NCBI GenBank assembly: GCA_949318235.1
Contig: OX439131.1
Location: 21,298,472-21,362,471 of the forward strand
Direction of reading: 5' to 3'
DNA length: 64,000 nt
From: Ecdyonurus torrentis
Taxonomy: Eukaryota; Arthropoda; Insecta; Ephemeroptera; Heptageniidae
In this document: in pieces, positions 13,767 to 26,960 of the stretch
Layout: the number at the start of each line of letters is the position of its first letter
Numbering within the stretch: position 1 is the stretch's first letter
The notes under the pieces: generated by a model
The model's database searches: none
What the model saw: only the letters and a program-made list of their open reading frames with translations
Told to the model about the DNA's origin: nothing
Made by a program: the position numbers and the translations under genes

Positions 13767-13876
13767 TGCTGTTCGTAAACCCTGTTTCCTGCTCCTAAAA
13801 TGACGATCAACATTGGTTATTCAAATGGAATGCGCATTTTTTTGGTGCAAGAGAAAAGGGTTTACGAACAACACTA
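13767..13876. mobile_element. Small inverted-repeat element of about 110 bp
   Basis: TGCTGTTCGTAAACCCTGTT near the left end is matched by AAAAGGGTTTACGAACAACA at the right, giving arms of about 20 bp with few mismatches. The centre has no open frame. It is probably a MITE relic. Confidence 0.6.
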
Positions 13877-14264
13877 ATTCTACGATAAATATATTAGTGT
13901 TGTAGGCTTTAGCAAAAACGTCGCACAATCAAAGAGAATGTAATTGTCTCCTGAAACACGCACCCTAAATACTAATGATATTATTATGATAATGTGTATA
14001 TTATTATTATATAATACGTTTTTATAGCAACTGAGGGTATATTTATTTTTAACACTAACAAAATGTCTGCTATTTTTAATATTTAAAATTTATATTTAAA
14101 TTCCTATGTTATATAAATATAAACAAATATCTTCCTTTATTAAATTTTCATGTTATACTAGAACAGTCTCAAATGTGACATTACTTCAATTCTTTAAGCT
14201 GTTTATACAAATATTGTATAAAATTTTCTATATAAATACTGTAAATTAAAATAATTATTATAAT

Positions 14265-14462
14265 GTACATACACAGCACAAATAAATACGTGATAATGAT
14301 GCTATCTTGTTTTCATGCAGTAACATTTTGTTTATTACGACATAGTTTATGCTGTACTTCATTATAACTATATTACATAGCATAAATATTAGCATAATTA
14401 TTTATGCTGTGTAAAATTTCAGTAAAGCTGGCATAAACTTAGAATAAATTACATAATTTCTC
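14265..14462 (+). mobile_element. Family II small element, copy 1
   Basis: CGTGATAATGATGCTATC, TTTCATGCAGTAACATTT and ACATAGTTTATGCTGTACTT parallel blocks of the copies at 46127 (same strand) and 61489 (opposite strand). The ends are eroded. Confidence 0.55.
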
Positions 14463-14765
14463 AGAATGAAAATAAGTAAAGATGTTTCACATTTTTGTCT
14501 AAATAATGATAATAATAATAAAAAAGACTTTAAATGCATAAATTGTTATGATATTATGTTTCCTAACAATCGGAAAAGTTATTGTCTTTACATCACAACC
14601 ACAACGATATGTTTCTCAACATTAGACGCATGCTATAGACCTTACTTTTGTGTACGTGAAAATAAGGCTTTGATGTTACAGTCAGCATTTTATCCTCCCC
14701 TGACAAAAGAAAGAAGAGAATATCTCATTTTTTTTTCTTCTACTTCTTTTTCACCAGCTTTGAAG

Positions 14766-14769
<4 letters not shown>

Positions 14770-14796
<27 letters not shown>
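14770..14796 (+). repeat. (AG)n microsatellite, short
   Basis: About thirteen GA units. Confidence 0.95.
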
Positions 14797-17700
14797 TCTT
14801 TTGAACAGCCTCACAGTGTACGATTGATTCATTCCATACAAATTCTTTGTATTCAAATAAGATAACGTCGTATTTTTTTGAAAACTGCTGCTTTTTACAT
14901 GAAATTGACATTAGTGCTTATCACATGTGGGATCAGGTGCTTCATTTCAATGCAGAAAAAAAAAACTTGCGTATCATACAAAGATTTCAATAAGAAAAAA
15001 GTATAATATAGAAAGAAAAAAAAAACTTTCTTTGTAAGATAAGTGTAAAAGTATTTATAAAGTAAGATTTTTCTTTATTCTATTCTTGTAAGAATGCTAA
15101 TTTCATTTAAAGGAAATATTTATATATAAATTAAAATTCATTATTATAATTAAAAAAGTTAAATTAAAAAAAAAAATATGTCCTTAATTATAAGTACAAT
15201 GTATTAGATTTATTATGAATAGAAAATATGTCGTAAACTGTGACAACTGTTGCTGTAAACAACCAAAAGTCTTGGGGAAAAAAAAAAAAAAAAAAAAAAA
15301 TGAGCTTAGTTTACAAATGAATTCTTAAACCAAATTTGCTCTAAAAAAATAAAGAGAAAACAATATTTTAATTTTATGTTTTTCTTTTTGCTTTTTAATT
15401 TACTAAGTAAGAGAAGTACATAAAATTGCAGCAAGCCTTGAAAATTTGCAGTAAAATTTGTATACAATCCATCCATTACCAATTAAATATGTTAATGATA
15501 TATAAAACAATTTAAAAAAAGTTAAAACTTGTATTACCAATGCTATGTTTAAAATTGCGATACTTTTTATATAAAGTAATAGTTTTATAAAATTAAATAA
15601 TAATAGTATTGTTTGTATATGAATTGATGATTACCCCATGGATTTAAGTTATAATATTATTACTAGGTTAAACGAAAGGGTTATTTTAAAGTGCAGAAAC
15701 CACACTATATATATATATATACGTAAGCAGGGAAAAGGCTAACTAAGCGAATGCAGCACTCACTTTATGTTTTGTTTCATAAAGTTATATAGAGTCAGTA
15801 TTTTGTAGTCGCCAGCCGCAAGATATCTCGATTTAACAGAGGGAGTTTTCATTGTTTACATAAGGGGTTGCTATTCAACCACACTCTCTTCAAAAAATTT
15901 ATATAGCAAGAGTAGAAAATTTATTTGAGTTTAAAACAGAGCTACCTTAACAATATTATGCTAGTAATTACCATGTTTTATTGATATACCAGTATATAAT
16001 TTGTAAATTATTAAAACTATGCTGTATTATATTGCGAATACTTAAAATGTTTTAATGAATTAAATTTTCAATTTGAAATTCATCATTTTCTTTTTCATTA
16101 AATGCATTAAATTTTACATTTATTAATCATAGTTAGCATCTGTACAATTTTTTGATAAATAATTAATGTTTTTAATCCAATTATGTTTCAAAACTAAAGC
16201 TCTATTTTAAAAAGCAAAATATGAGCATTGTTAATATATTTACAATTACTGCTCTATACAATTCTTCTGAATTACTTTTTTTTTATTATTATTTCAACAT
16301 TTATAAATGATACTGATAGAGTAATGTGCCATAATTCAACAAATATGAAAAACCTTTGCAAAGTGCAGTAAAGGGAAGGATACATAGCATTTTATTTTAT
16401 ATCACAAATGTATTTTTAAAAGTGACAATTTGTTGACATATCCTTAAAAAAAAAAAAAAAAAAAAAGACAACGAATAAAACTTAACATCTTATGTCTTAT
16501 CTTTCTAGAGTTGAAACCGAAATATGTGGACCATCAAACAGAACATTAAATGAACATTATTGACGTTCCTTTGCAATAACATAAACACAAAACGTCATAA
16601 AAATATGAAATTATGGGTTTAGATTCAACAGACAGTAAAATATAAAATGTATTTTTTTATTTCTCCACATGGCATTTGAACATTAAGCCATGGACACTTC
16701 AAACCTTATTATTATTGTTTTGTTACTATTGTATTGTTAGATAGAACTGCGGGAAATACAAACCAGCGTATCAAATGTATTGTTACAGGTGCGGTTTATA
16801 AGATTATTTATTTTATAATTAAAGGCTTAAATTTTTTAGTATAATAAACTTAAAGTTGTGTTTTATTTGTTTATTTTTTGCATCTTTTATTTATGTGTTT
16901 GAATTTTGGTATATATACTTGATATCAGCAGTACCTTAAAACTTTACATTTTTTTTTAATAAAATACATAAATCTAACAAGATTAATTGCATTATAAAAG
17001 TAAATATGTGAAATTTTATCTTATTTTAGCTTATAAAGTTATTCTTAGACTTTTGTTGAATTGGATGGTAGAACTGTGGAAGAACTGTTTTATTTTATGT
17101 ATATCAGTAAATACAGCACACAAAAGCATAAAAAGCTAAATATTTTTCTTGTTATATATTTTAAAGTTGCTAAATTGACCTGAATGTTGAAACGTTGATC
17201 AGAGCGTCATAAAGACAGGGAAGTTGTCAAGCCGTGCAGTACAATATCAACAAAACACTGTGCACAATCACGAGTGCAAATATTGCCTGTGTCAACATTG
17301 TAAAACAAAACAAAACACCCTTGAAAATCTTCGTCAAACTGAATCATGTTTTTAGTCTTAACAAAATAATCTTTAACTTTTATCATGCCATAGCGATTCC
17401 ATATACCTATCATTCCTACTTACTTTTAAAGAAATTGTTTTCTTTAAAAAAATAAAGAATAGTTTCAATCTAAACTGCTTTGCTCCCCGATTATAAAAAA
17501 ATCTAAGAAGGTACAATGTAAATGAAACAATAATTTAGTTCACCGATGCTTGCTTTCTTCTTTTACTGTCTTATCAAACATTTTATCGTCAAAATTATTA
17601 GTATTAGTTCACGCAAAATTGAAATAATATTACTATAGTTTTATTGGACTTTTTTCTTCTAATAGCTTAATATTCAAATGAAAAATTATGTTTTTTTTTT

Positions 17701-17890
17701 GTATATAATATAAAAGCAAAAAAACATTATCATTTCAATAATAGTTTTTTTTCTTATACCCTTTTTGTTCATTTCCATTTAAAATTTTTGCTTGCAAAAT
17801 TCTTTCAAAAGAAAACATTACAAAATTTACGTCTCTCCAGCTTGTAGCGACACCAGCTGCTGTGGTCATTACGTTGTTTTTTTTAGCAAC

Positions 17891-18542
17891 ATCACACTAA
17901 AAAATTTCGTTAGTAATCAACGGAATAAGTGTTTTTTCAACGGTTATAAGTGTTGATAATTAACGATTCAAAACTCAACTCTTATTGTATTGAAAACTCA
18001 ACGCTTAAGTACAATTTCACTTTAAACGTGGATTTATCAGCATAAATAGAGTTGATAAAAACCGTCAATTTTCAACGGAATAAACGTCCTTCTCCACCTC
18101 ATTAGAAATAATATAAAAACTTACTTTACACAATTTCCTGTGTTCTATGCGAAAAATCAAAATATGCATAAGAATAAATAGTGTTTATTTTTTATTCTTT
18201 AACTAGAATCAACGAAAAAAATTTTTGAGTTTTTTTTATTTCTGCCCAAAAAGTGCGTTTTTTTCGAAAAGTTACCAACCCGTTAGAAATTTTATTGCAT
18301 TTTTGGATGTAACTCGATTTTTCATACCCAAATCGGTCATTCAAAAACTTATGATACAGTATATATACTAATTACCAGTTGAGTTTCGTTCTTTTTCATC
18401 TAATTGTAATTAAGCGTTGATTATAAACGTTTGTGACGTCATACGTAAGCGTTAAATATCAACGTTTAAAGCATGACGAAACTGTGTACAAGCTTTTCAA
18501 CGTTTAGAACGTCGATTATACACGTCTATTTTTTAGTGTGAT
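17891..18542. mobile_element. 652 bp non-autonomous DNA transposon with 15 bp ends and 6 bp target duplication
   Basis: The left end ATCACACTAAAAAAT (17891-17905) and right end ATTTTTTAGTGTGAT (18528-18542) are perfect inverted complements. They are flanked by the direct repeat AGCAAC at 17885-17890 and 18543-18548. Both subterminal zones carry many copies of an AACG-containing word, such as ATCAACGGAATAAGTG, CTCAACGCTTAAGT and ATCAACGTTTAAAG, spaced roughly 15-30 bp apart. This recalls clustered transposase-binding sites. No transposase frame is present. The 6 bp duplication does not fit CACTA elements (2-3 bp) despite the CACTA word in the end. The superfamily is unassigned. Confidence 0.85.
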
Positions 18543-19062
18543 AGCAACCATATCGAGACTTATACATTTGGCAATAAAAAAAATATAAAAATAGCAACTA
18601 ATATCAATTGAGTAACTCTAATTTTTGTATACTAAATTTTAATCGATTAAACATAAAAAAAGAGTAAACAGGGAACAATAAAGTATAAAATAGAAATGTG
18701 GAAATAAATAATATAAAAATGGTCACAATATGTTGTAGAATATAGATCATTTATATGTATGATAAATCTTTAACAATGGCTTAAGTTATAATTCATTTGA
18801 TATTATAGTAGAAAAATATTGTCATAACGTTTTGTAGTTTCAAGTTTTTTATTTTTATTTTGATCAAGTGTTGAGAAAGAATTGAAGATGCTCTATTTTC
18901 TCCTTTTTCTGTGTTTCCCCCGTCTGCATTGCGAAAATACTTAAAGAGTCTGTAAGATAAAGTTTTAGTAATAATAAGGAGTGAAATGTTGTAGGGTTTT
19001 GTGGGATTTGATGCTTAATCTCAAGAAAGCGAAAAGAACTGTCTGTGCGAGAGAAAGAGATA

Positions 19063-19066
<4 letters not shown>

Positions 19067-19104
<38 letters not shown>
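19067..19104 (+). repeat. (GA)n microsatellite
   Basis: Pure GA alternation for about 38 bases, preceded by impure purine-rich sequence. Confidence 0.95.
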
Positions 19105-19109
<5 letters not shown>

Positions 19110-19985
19110 ATTAAAATTGTTTACTTCATTTGGTATATTAGAAATTCGATGGTGAAAGTAATAAAATTTTAAAGAGGGAAAAACATTATTGATGATATTA
19201 ATAAAATTGTTAATTCATTTGATTTATTGTGTCTATAAAAATTCTTTTTGTGTGTTTTTTTTTTAATTAAATTAAAATCTAAATTCAATTATTATTTGTG
19301 GTATATATTTAAAATTATATTAAGTGCAAAAAGATATGATATATAGATTATAAAATCAAATATCAATTAGTATTAAATTTAATGTAAAATATTTCAATTA
19401 TGGTATCAATAAAATGGTTTATTTTTAGAAAATATGCTTGATAAACACTTATTCGTACCATATAACCAAAAAAAGGGGAAAAAATTGTATTAAAAATATA
19501 ATGTATATAATATATTATATCAATGTTGGTGTTCTTCTCTGGAACTTTCTTTTTCTTCACGTACTATTGCGTAACAATGCATGAATTTCTTCAAGTTTTT
19601 CTCTAAATATTAACTATATTAAACTTTTCTTTACCTAATAATAAAATTCATCATTATGAACATATACATCTGCAAAAATAATAATCATAACCTAAAACTC
19701 ATTCTGTCACCAACTTTTAATTCAACGATATGTTTTAATCCTTGTACTTTTTCTTTTTAATTATTTTTTAATCCTGCAAAAAATAGTTTTTGAATTGAAA
19801 TAAAAATAAAATAATATGAATAAAAAATAAAAATGTAACATATTTATAATATCAAATATGGTGTAACAAACTTGAAGAGAAAGTTGTTGAGTTTTAACTG
19901 GAGGTAAAATTTATCATCTGTATCTTTGTGAACTGAACTGACCCATATTATATCATCCACAGTCTTATGTTTGTTTTACATACCA

Positions 19986-20011
19986 CTTCTCTCTCTCTCT
20001 CTCTCTCTCTT
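19986..20011 (+). repeat. (CT)n microsatellite, short
   Basis: About twelve CT units, ending in TTTC. Confidence 0.94.
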
Positions 20012-20125
20012 TCAGTATTTACATTTCATTAGTCGCCCAGTACTTTAATGAAAACGTCATCGTTAATCATACACTGAGCCATTGGCTTTTATTATTTTAG
20101 ACTATAACTTTTCAAAATATTACCA

Positions 20126-20128
<3 letters not shown>

Positions 20129-20202
<74 letters not shown>
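20129..20202 (+). repeat. (CT)n microsatellite
   Basis: Pure CT alternation for about 74 bases, 120 bases after the shorter CT tract at 19986. Confidence 0.97.
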
Positions 20203-20204
<2 letters not shown>

Positions 20205-20398
20205 CTTCAGTAGAATTTTTTATTCATACAAAATGTCTATGATATTCTCTTCTCAAATTCAAAGTTCTCAAAGTCTTAATTTAGATGACATGGTTTTACT
20301 TATAACGTTTACTTATAACGTACAATTTTATAAGCTTTACACAAATATATATACAAATATAACTGACTATAAAGTTTAAAACTTACATAAATAGAGTG

Positions 20399-20546
<148 letters not shown>

Positions 20547-21524
20547 AATAATACAAAGCATTACATTATAATTAAGTTTATAATAATACTATACAAATAC
20601 AGAGTAGTTGTAATAATAAAGAATCAATACAAGCATGAAACATGCAAATGTATAAGTCTGGTATAGTATCAACACAACTGTGTCACAGTTTTCAAAATAA
20701 AAGAAGTTACACTGTAAAATAATATTTTTAGTAAAAAGAAATATTTCCATTTTTGGATGTAACATTTAGAAGATCAATGTTATGACTGTTAACAACAATA
20801 TTTATCTTAAATATATATTACTACAACCATTTCATTTCATAATATTAACTTTTAAGTCTATTTGATGATCTGTAGAACAAATTTTAGTTGTTACAATAAA
20901 AAACGAATATTTTTTATTGACACGAACACAGTTGTATTATATTTTTTTCTGTATATTTTGAAATAAATAATATTAAATGAATTATTGATTTAATTATAAA
21001 TTAAGCGTATAAATTTCAAACATTTGGCATCATAAATTATATGACATAAAATTGTGTCGTTCTTGTTTTTTTATTAAAACAAAACATGACGTTTTACGTT
21101 TTTCAGTGTTCAATTGTTAGCTGTATAATATTTAAATTTATACAGAGAAGCCAGTTGATTGGAAAAACAAGCTTAAATATTTAAAACTAACAATAAAAGA
21201 ATAAAGAAAAATAAAATGTAAAAGATGTGTATGTTGTTATTATAATAATAATAATAATAAACATAAAAAAACGAAACAATTTAAGAATATAAATTTATTT
21301 AAAATAAGTTTTCCCATATATAAAAATTTGAATATCTTAAAATAAGGACTTTTTTTTTAGTCTTTAACATATTATTCTCTTTATTTCTTTCTTTTTTTTC
21401 TCTCTCTCTCTCTCTCTGCCTCATTTTTTTTTAATTTCATGTTCCGCAAAGTTTGTGAATACTTTAAAAGTTTAGATTTATACTATAGTTATACAGATGC
21501 GACGCGACGTATAATTATAAAAAA

Positions 21525-21529
<5 letters not shown>

Positions 21530-21556
<27 letters not shown>
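21530..21556 (+). repeat. Poly-T run, 27 bases
   Basis: Uninterrupted T run. Confidence 0.95.
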
Positions 21557-23135
21557 GCACGCTATCTTTATCCGTTATTTCTTAAAATAGCTTCTTTAAC
21601 AAGCTTAAAGAAACTGCGTTTTGTATTTTTGTAACTCGTATGTAATTTTTTTAAATAAAAATAAGAATAATAAAAAAACAATATTTTCAACTGTTGTTTG
21701 TAAATAAATGATTGTTTTTGTTTCTAAATAAATAACAAAAAGTGTACATAAACCATATAAATTATATTTCATATTTGCCCCATGTTTTTGTTTAATGCTT
21801 TCAATTCTCAAATTAATGTTACAATTTTCTGTTTAATGAGTTTTCCTGTTTGTTTTTTTGTATTGATAATTTGTTACTTTTTTATATTTATTTTCATTCA
21901 AAGGTTGCGTAAAATGTTGTGTATACATGAGTAGTTATTTCGCGTATTTAGTGAGATTAGCACATTTTTTACTTAGAAATATTTGTCAACTTTTTTTTCT
22001 TTTTTTTTTTATTACGTTAAGTGTAAAATTATTATAAATCTAATTACCAATTACTTTATGAGATGAAGATACTTAAAAACTTCAAATTTCAATTCTTCAT
22101 TGAAAACAAACGATAAATTGCAAACCAATATGAAAAAAATTAATTCATAAATTATGCACTACAATAATATTTATTAAAGATTAAATATTTTATTGCGTTC
22201 CATGTCTTTATAGATTGCATTTATAGCATTTATTTATGCACTCTAGAAGAAATAATTTTGTTATTGGATGTCAATTTCTATGCTATATTATGTTGTGCAA
22301 TATAGTACTTGAAATAGGGCTTTATTTCTGAAGTGGTAAAAGTAGTTTGCATATACAGCATAGTTGAACCAACATAATTAACTCTTCTTTCTGTGTACAA
22401 TTCATTTGCAAAGGAACTTTACTTAACTTACAATTGCTTAGAGAGTTTAATTGTTTTAAGCACATTAACTATTTTCATCCGAGAAGACAAAATTTTAAAA
22501 CCTAACGTTACTAACTATTTCAATGATACGTAATTATAATATGATTTAATCTTCATAAAAGGATTCTAATCATTCATAGTTCTTCATTCTTTGCTTGTTC
22601 ATTTGTGCTAGTTGCTATCAATTTAAAATTAAATAAGGTCTTATCAATATAATGGTTCTATGTCAAAAATTACAACTTCACCTAAAAGAGAAAAATGAAC
22701 TTTACCCGAATGTCATAAAATCAAAAATAATTTCACGTGTGAGTTATGATTTTACTTGCATATATGACGAACTTTTTTTTTCTTCCTTTTTTCTTCTTCA
22801 AAGGTATATAAAGACGCAATAAAAATTTACCAAGTCTAAATATATAATATTAAAAAAAAAAAAAAAAAAATGGCATTTAACTTTCTTATGGTTAAAACTT
22901 CTGCTAAGCATCTTTCCCACTCTAAATCATCTATGTTTAAATTTACATCAAAATATTCATTCTCTATTGCAAAATTATTCAAAATAAAATGGTTCATAGT
23001 TGTAACACATCGTTCTATAAAGGTTTATTTTTAGAAAATTTATTACCATTTTTTCCCTACTTTTTTTTTTTTTGAAAATATTATATGTTGTAAATTTTAT
23101 TATATAGATTTATGTTTTTTAAAGAAAATTGTTCT

Positions 23136-23139
<4 letters not shown>

Positions 23140-23170
<31 letters not shown>
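23140..23170 (+). repeat. Poly-A run, 31 bases
   Basis: Uninterrupted A run. A second run of 22 A lies about 112 bases further on (23282-23303). Confidence 0.95.
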
Positions 23171-23175
<5 letters not shown>

Positions 23176-23904
23176 AGACATACCCGGAACTAACACTAAA
23201 TTTGAAAGTGTATTTTGATGTTCTTTTGGGGCAAATTTTGAATATACAACTTTTTATTTATTATTTCAAATTTATAAAGTGAAAAAAAAAAAAAAAAAAA
23301 AAACTATTTATAATATGAGTTATTTTTCACTCAAGCTAATAAAGGCAATAAAGCCATATTTAAATTTTAAAACTTTTAACAGAATTTATAATAATATTAA
23401 ATAACATAATATATACTATACATTATTTTACTTAATTATCCTAAAAAAGTTAAATGTATAAATAAATGGTATATGAAGAGTAACTTAGATTAAAAATGCT
23501 TATATTTATAGTTAAGTTATATAACTCATACTTTTTAATATGAAGTTGGAAATTAAGCATAAAATATTATATTTCGTTGAAGTTGATATAGTTAAAAACA
23601 AAAGTCATAATTGCGTTTGTATAAATAATCAAGTTGGTTTTTCAACCTAATTTAACTGTCTATTACAATATTAAAGAGTCATTCAACAAACCAATAACGA
23701 TAACACTTTAGTTAAAATAACATCAAAACGCAATATTTACTTAAATGTTTTGTATTAGAGGCTAAATTCATTTTTGAAACAAAGCAAAATTTTCAGTACT
23801 ATTACTATGGTATGCATAAAACTTCACAAGCATAGATATTTCAAATGTATATTAGCTATTTTTATTTACATCTATATTATTTCGATCTGCTAAAATTATT
23901 TTCT

Positions 23905-24015
23905 TGTAGGGGTTAGGTGGAAGAGTAGATCAGATGTGTTTTTCAGGCCTAAACTTTGCCCTTTAAATTTTTTGTTCTATTTTTTTTCTACGTTATTATT
24001 ATTATTATTTTTTTT
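23905..24015 (+). repeat. Dispersed repeat fragment, copy 2 (partner at 4425)
   Basis: Second member of the pair described at 4425. It runs into an (ATT)n stretch and a poly-T on its right side, where the similarity fades. Confidence 0.45.
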
Positions 24016-24168
24016 TAATAAATATGATTTTTTAATTTAATGTGTTAGTGCAAATAAAGTGATTTCATAATATTTTCTGTTCTCAGCAAAATAGTTTATA
24101 CGGTAAAGCTCTTGTATCGAACAAGACATTAAGTTTTATCGGATACAGGGAAGAGGCTTGTAATCTGA

Positions 24169-24196
24169 AGAGAGAGAGAGAGAGAGACAGAGAGAC

Positions 24197-24269
<73 letters not shown>
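24169..24269 (+). repeat. (AG)n microsatellite with CAG interruptions
   Basis: 101 bases of AG with three ACAG interruptions near the left end. Confidence 0.97.
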
Positions 24270-24271
<2 letters not shown>

Positions 24272-25697
24272 ATTTAACACTAGACATAACTTAATTCAAA
24301 GATCGTTCATGTTGTTTCTTTTTTATACTTTAATGAACGTAAATCGCGTGAAATGGCACACGTCTTGTTTTTATTTTTATTTACGTAAAAACAAGACACA
24401 AATAATAATAAATTATTTGATTAAAAAAATCAAGTTTCATTCCTTGTAGAAACTTTTCTTTATTTGTGGAATTAATGTAATATAAAACTACTATGCGTGC
24501 ACATGATTGTGTTAATTGTGTGTACAGTGCAATGCTGAGTGATAGTTTTTGTAATTAAAGAATAAAAAAAAGCAATGTCTTTAATCCTTGATTATAAATA
24601 AAGCTGGAAGTGTTCATTTTTAATTCGTTTTATATAAAAGACTTATACAATTCTTAAATTAAACAAATTATGTTGCGATTTAAAATGAATGACAAAGCAA
24701 ATTTAAATTTTATTATTTTTATATAATAATAAAAAAATCATTAAAATAAAACCAACATAATATTTTTTGTATAAAAAGACTGTATTTTTAGACAAAAAAT
24801 TATTATTTATCCTGAAAGCTGTATATATTTTGTATATACGTTTTTGTTATTTAGATAACAGATGAAAAAAAATTTGTATTTCCGTAGCTTTGAAGGCAAG
24901 TAGCAAATGATAATCCGGACGTTTTGCTGTGAGCTGAGGCACAAAATTGATGAAAACTTTTGCTTGTTTTTATTTCTCTTTCTCTACTCTACTCTATAGC
25001 CTTTTATTTTTTATAGCTTTGTATTTTCTGCAGCCTTATATTCTCTTCTACTGCAGTATTAAGCGAGTGTGCGTTGTATGTGTATATGTGTTTGTGTGTG
25101 TGAGAGAAAGAGAGCTCATAATAAAACAAAACAATAACGTAAAATTGTAAATAAAGATCTACAGCCTTTTTTTTTAACGTTAATGCCACAAATTCTTTAT
25201 AATATATTGTATAACTTTTTTTTTTATTAATTTGAAAATCCTTTTAATTATGGTACACATAGTATATGTTTTTGTTAAGTATAAAAATAAGTTTATATTA
25301 TATGCATTATGATATTAAATAATAAAAGAAATAATAAATAAATAAAAGGGGTGAAGTATTATGTGTGTATATATATTTAATATAAACATAAATTCTTTTT
25401 TTAAATATTGTAAAGCTTTTACGCACAATGTAATAACTAAAATAGTCAGGAACTACGTAAAGCTTTAACATGGTTATCGACTCAATGTTATATTCCTATA
25501 TTATATACATACAATAAAAACTATATTATATTAAACATTTTTGGAGTACGTATTTCGATCTATTCACTTCAATAGAGTCTGATAAAATATTTTTTAGCTT
25601 TACTTTTTGACTTTATCTCTGGTGTTTTTCTACATCCTTTTATAGTGAATAAAAGTTTAAGGGATGTTACATAACACCTACAAAATGTTATTTTTCT

Positions 25698-25701
<4 letters not shown>

Positions 25702-25731
<30 letters not shown>
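25702..25731 (+). repeat. Poly-T run, 30 bases
   Basis: Uninterrupted T run, about 95 bases before the GA tract at 25827. Confidence 0.95.
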
Positions 25732-25732
<1 letters not shown>

Positions 25733-25820
25733 AAATGCTAATGCTATCTTTTTTGTACTTACTTATGTTATTTTAACACCCATTGGAGATTTAGAAAGTA
25801 GCTCTCTTTTTTGCCAATTT

Positions 25821-25826
<6 letters not shown>

Positions 25827-25863
<37 letters not shown>
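25827..25863 (+). repeat. (GA)n microsatellite
   Basis: About eighteen GA units. Confidence 0.95.
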
Positions 25864-25867
<4 letters not shown>

Positions 25868-26495
25868 TTTCTTCTTTTACCAAAGGAAAAGTATTTGCCT
25901 TTAAGCATGTGTATATGTGTGTGTTTCTGAAATACACAACATAAGATAAAAGCCTTTGTACAACTTAAAAAAACATAAACCTGCAAATGTTATTTAAATT
26001 AAAAAAAATATTATAATATTTTTAAATTAAAATGCTAAGAGAATGCCAATTTATTAAATAATTTTTTTATTCTTAAAATATTTTTAACAAGTCTGTTGTC
26101 TAAACAGTGTTCTCTCTATTTAAATGCAAACAATCAGAAGAAAAAAAAATGAAAAATATTCATATAATGCAATATAAAAAAAGAACGACATTAAATAGTT
26201 TTTTTCCCTCAGTTTAGTGCTTGTATATTTGACACCAATATAGAAGAGAAAAAACCCATTGATGATAGTTGATACAAAAACCATTAAACTCGACATGCCT
26301 TTGTTTATCTGTTATAACTGCAGCTTGCAACACGTTTTGTTTGTGTTGACATCCTCACTCAGTCTGCTTGTACATTTGATCATTTCCGTGATTATTTTGC
26401 CTGCATTATTAAACACATGAAAAAAAAATTGCTGATAGAATATTGACATGTTTAAATTCTTTTTTGAAGCTATTTAACCTAGATAACGGAATAAT

Positions 26496-26496
<1 letters not shown>

Positions 26497-26528
<32 letters not shown>
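26497..26528 (+). repeat. Poly-T run, 32 bases
   Basis: Uninterrupted T run, about 120 bases before family I copy C. Confidence 0.95.
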
Positions 26529-26531
<3 letters not shown>

Positions 26532-26648
26532 TGATGTACTGTAAATATGATAAAAATATTTGATGATGTTCTGTAACTGTTGCTTGCATTTGTACTTTTG
26601 TGGGTGATACTGATCTGATAACCTATTAGAAATATAACAAAGACATAC

Positions 26649-26960
26649 TTTAGGCATAACAACATACCCTTTTTAGTTATTAATGAAAACAAAGTGGGAC
26701 CTTTACAACTGATACTAATTTTTAAAAAGACCCAAAAAATGTAGGCATGTAAGAGAAAGCTAAGTAAGTCACCATAAAGAATGCAATCTGCCCGATTTTT
26801 GTCTGGACATGATGTCATGCTGAAACGGTATTAAATAGAAAATGTTGTGCTGGTTGCATAAGTCAAATTTTCCTAGGAGCTTGTACGGAGGCATTTGATT
26901 GAAAGAAGGCAACAAATTTTTAAATATTTGATGAAAATTGTGATTTACAATTTGATAACA
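26649..26960 (+). mobile_element. Family I inverted-repeat element, copy C (degraded)
   Basis: It begins TTTAGGCATAACAACAT, close to the left end of copy B, then AAAGTGGGACCTTTAC. The core AATGTTGTGCTGGTTGCATA and CAAATTTTCC is shared with copies A and B. The middle differs and the right end is eroded, so the right coordinate is approximate. Confidence 0.6.

Larger units (their letters stand above)
12857..17890. other. Non-coding AT-rich stretch
   Basis: Contains a TA tract, two short AG tracts, a small inverted-repeat element at 13767, family II copy 1 and A-runs near 15280 and 16447. A GC-richer patch at 15725-15870 has no open frame or recognisable similarity. No exon was found. Confidence 0.65.

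Noticed and set aside
17891..18542. CACTA (En/Spm) assignment for the 652 bp element because of the CACTA word in its end
   Set aside because: The perfect inverted ends extend four bases beyond CACTA, and the duplication is 6 bp rather than 2-3 bp.
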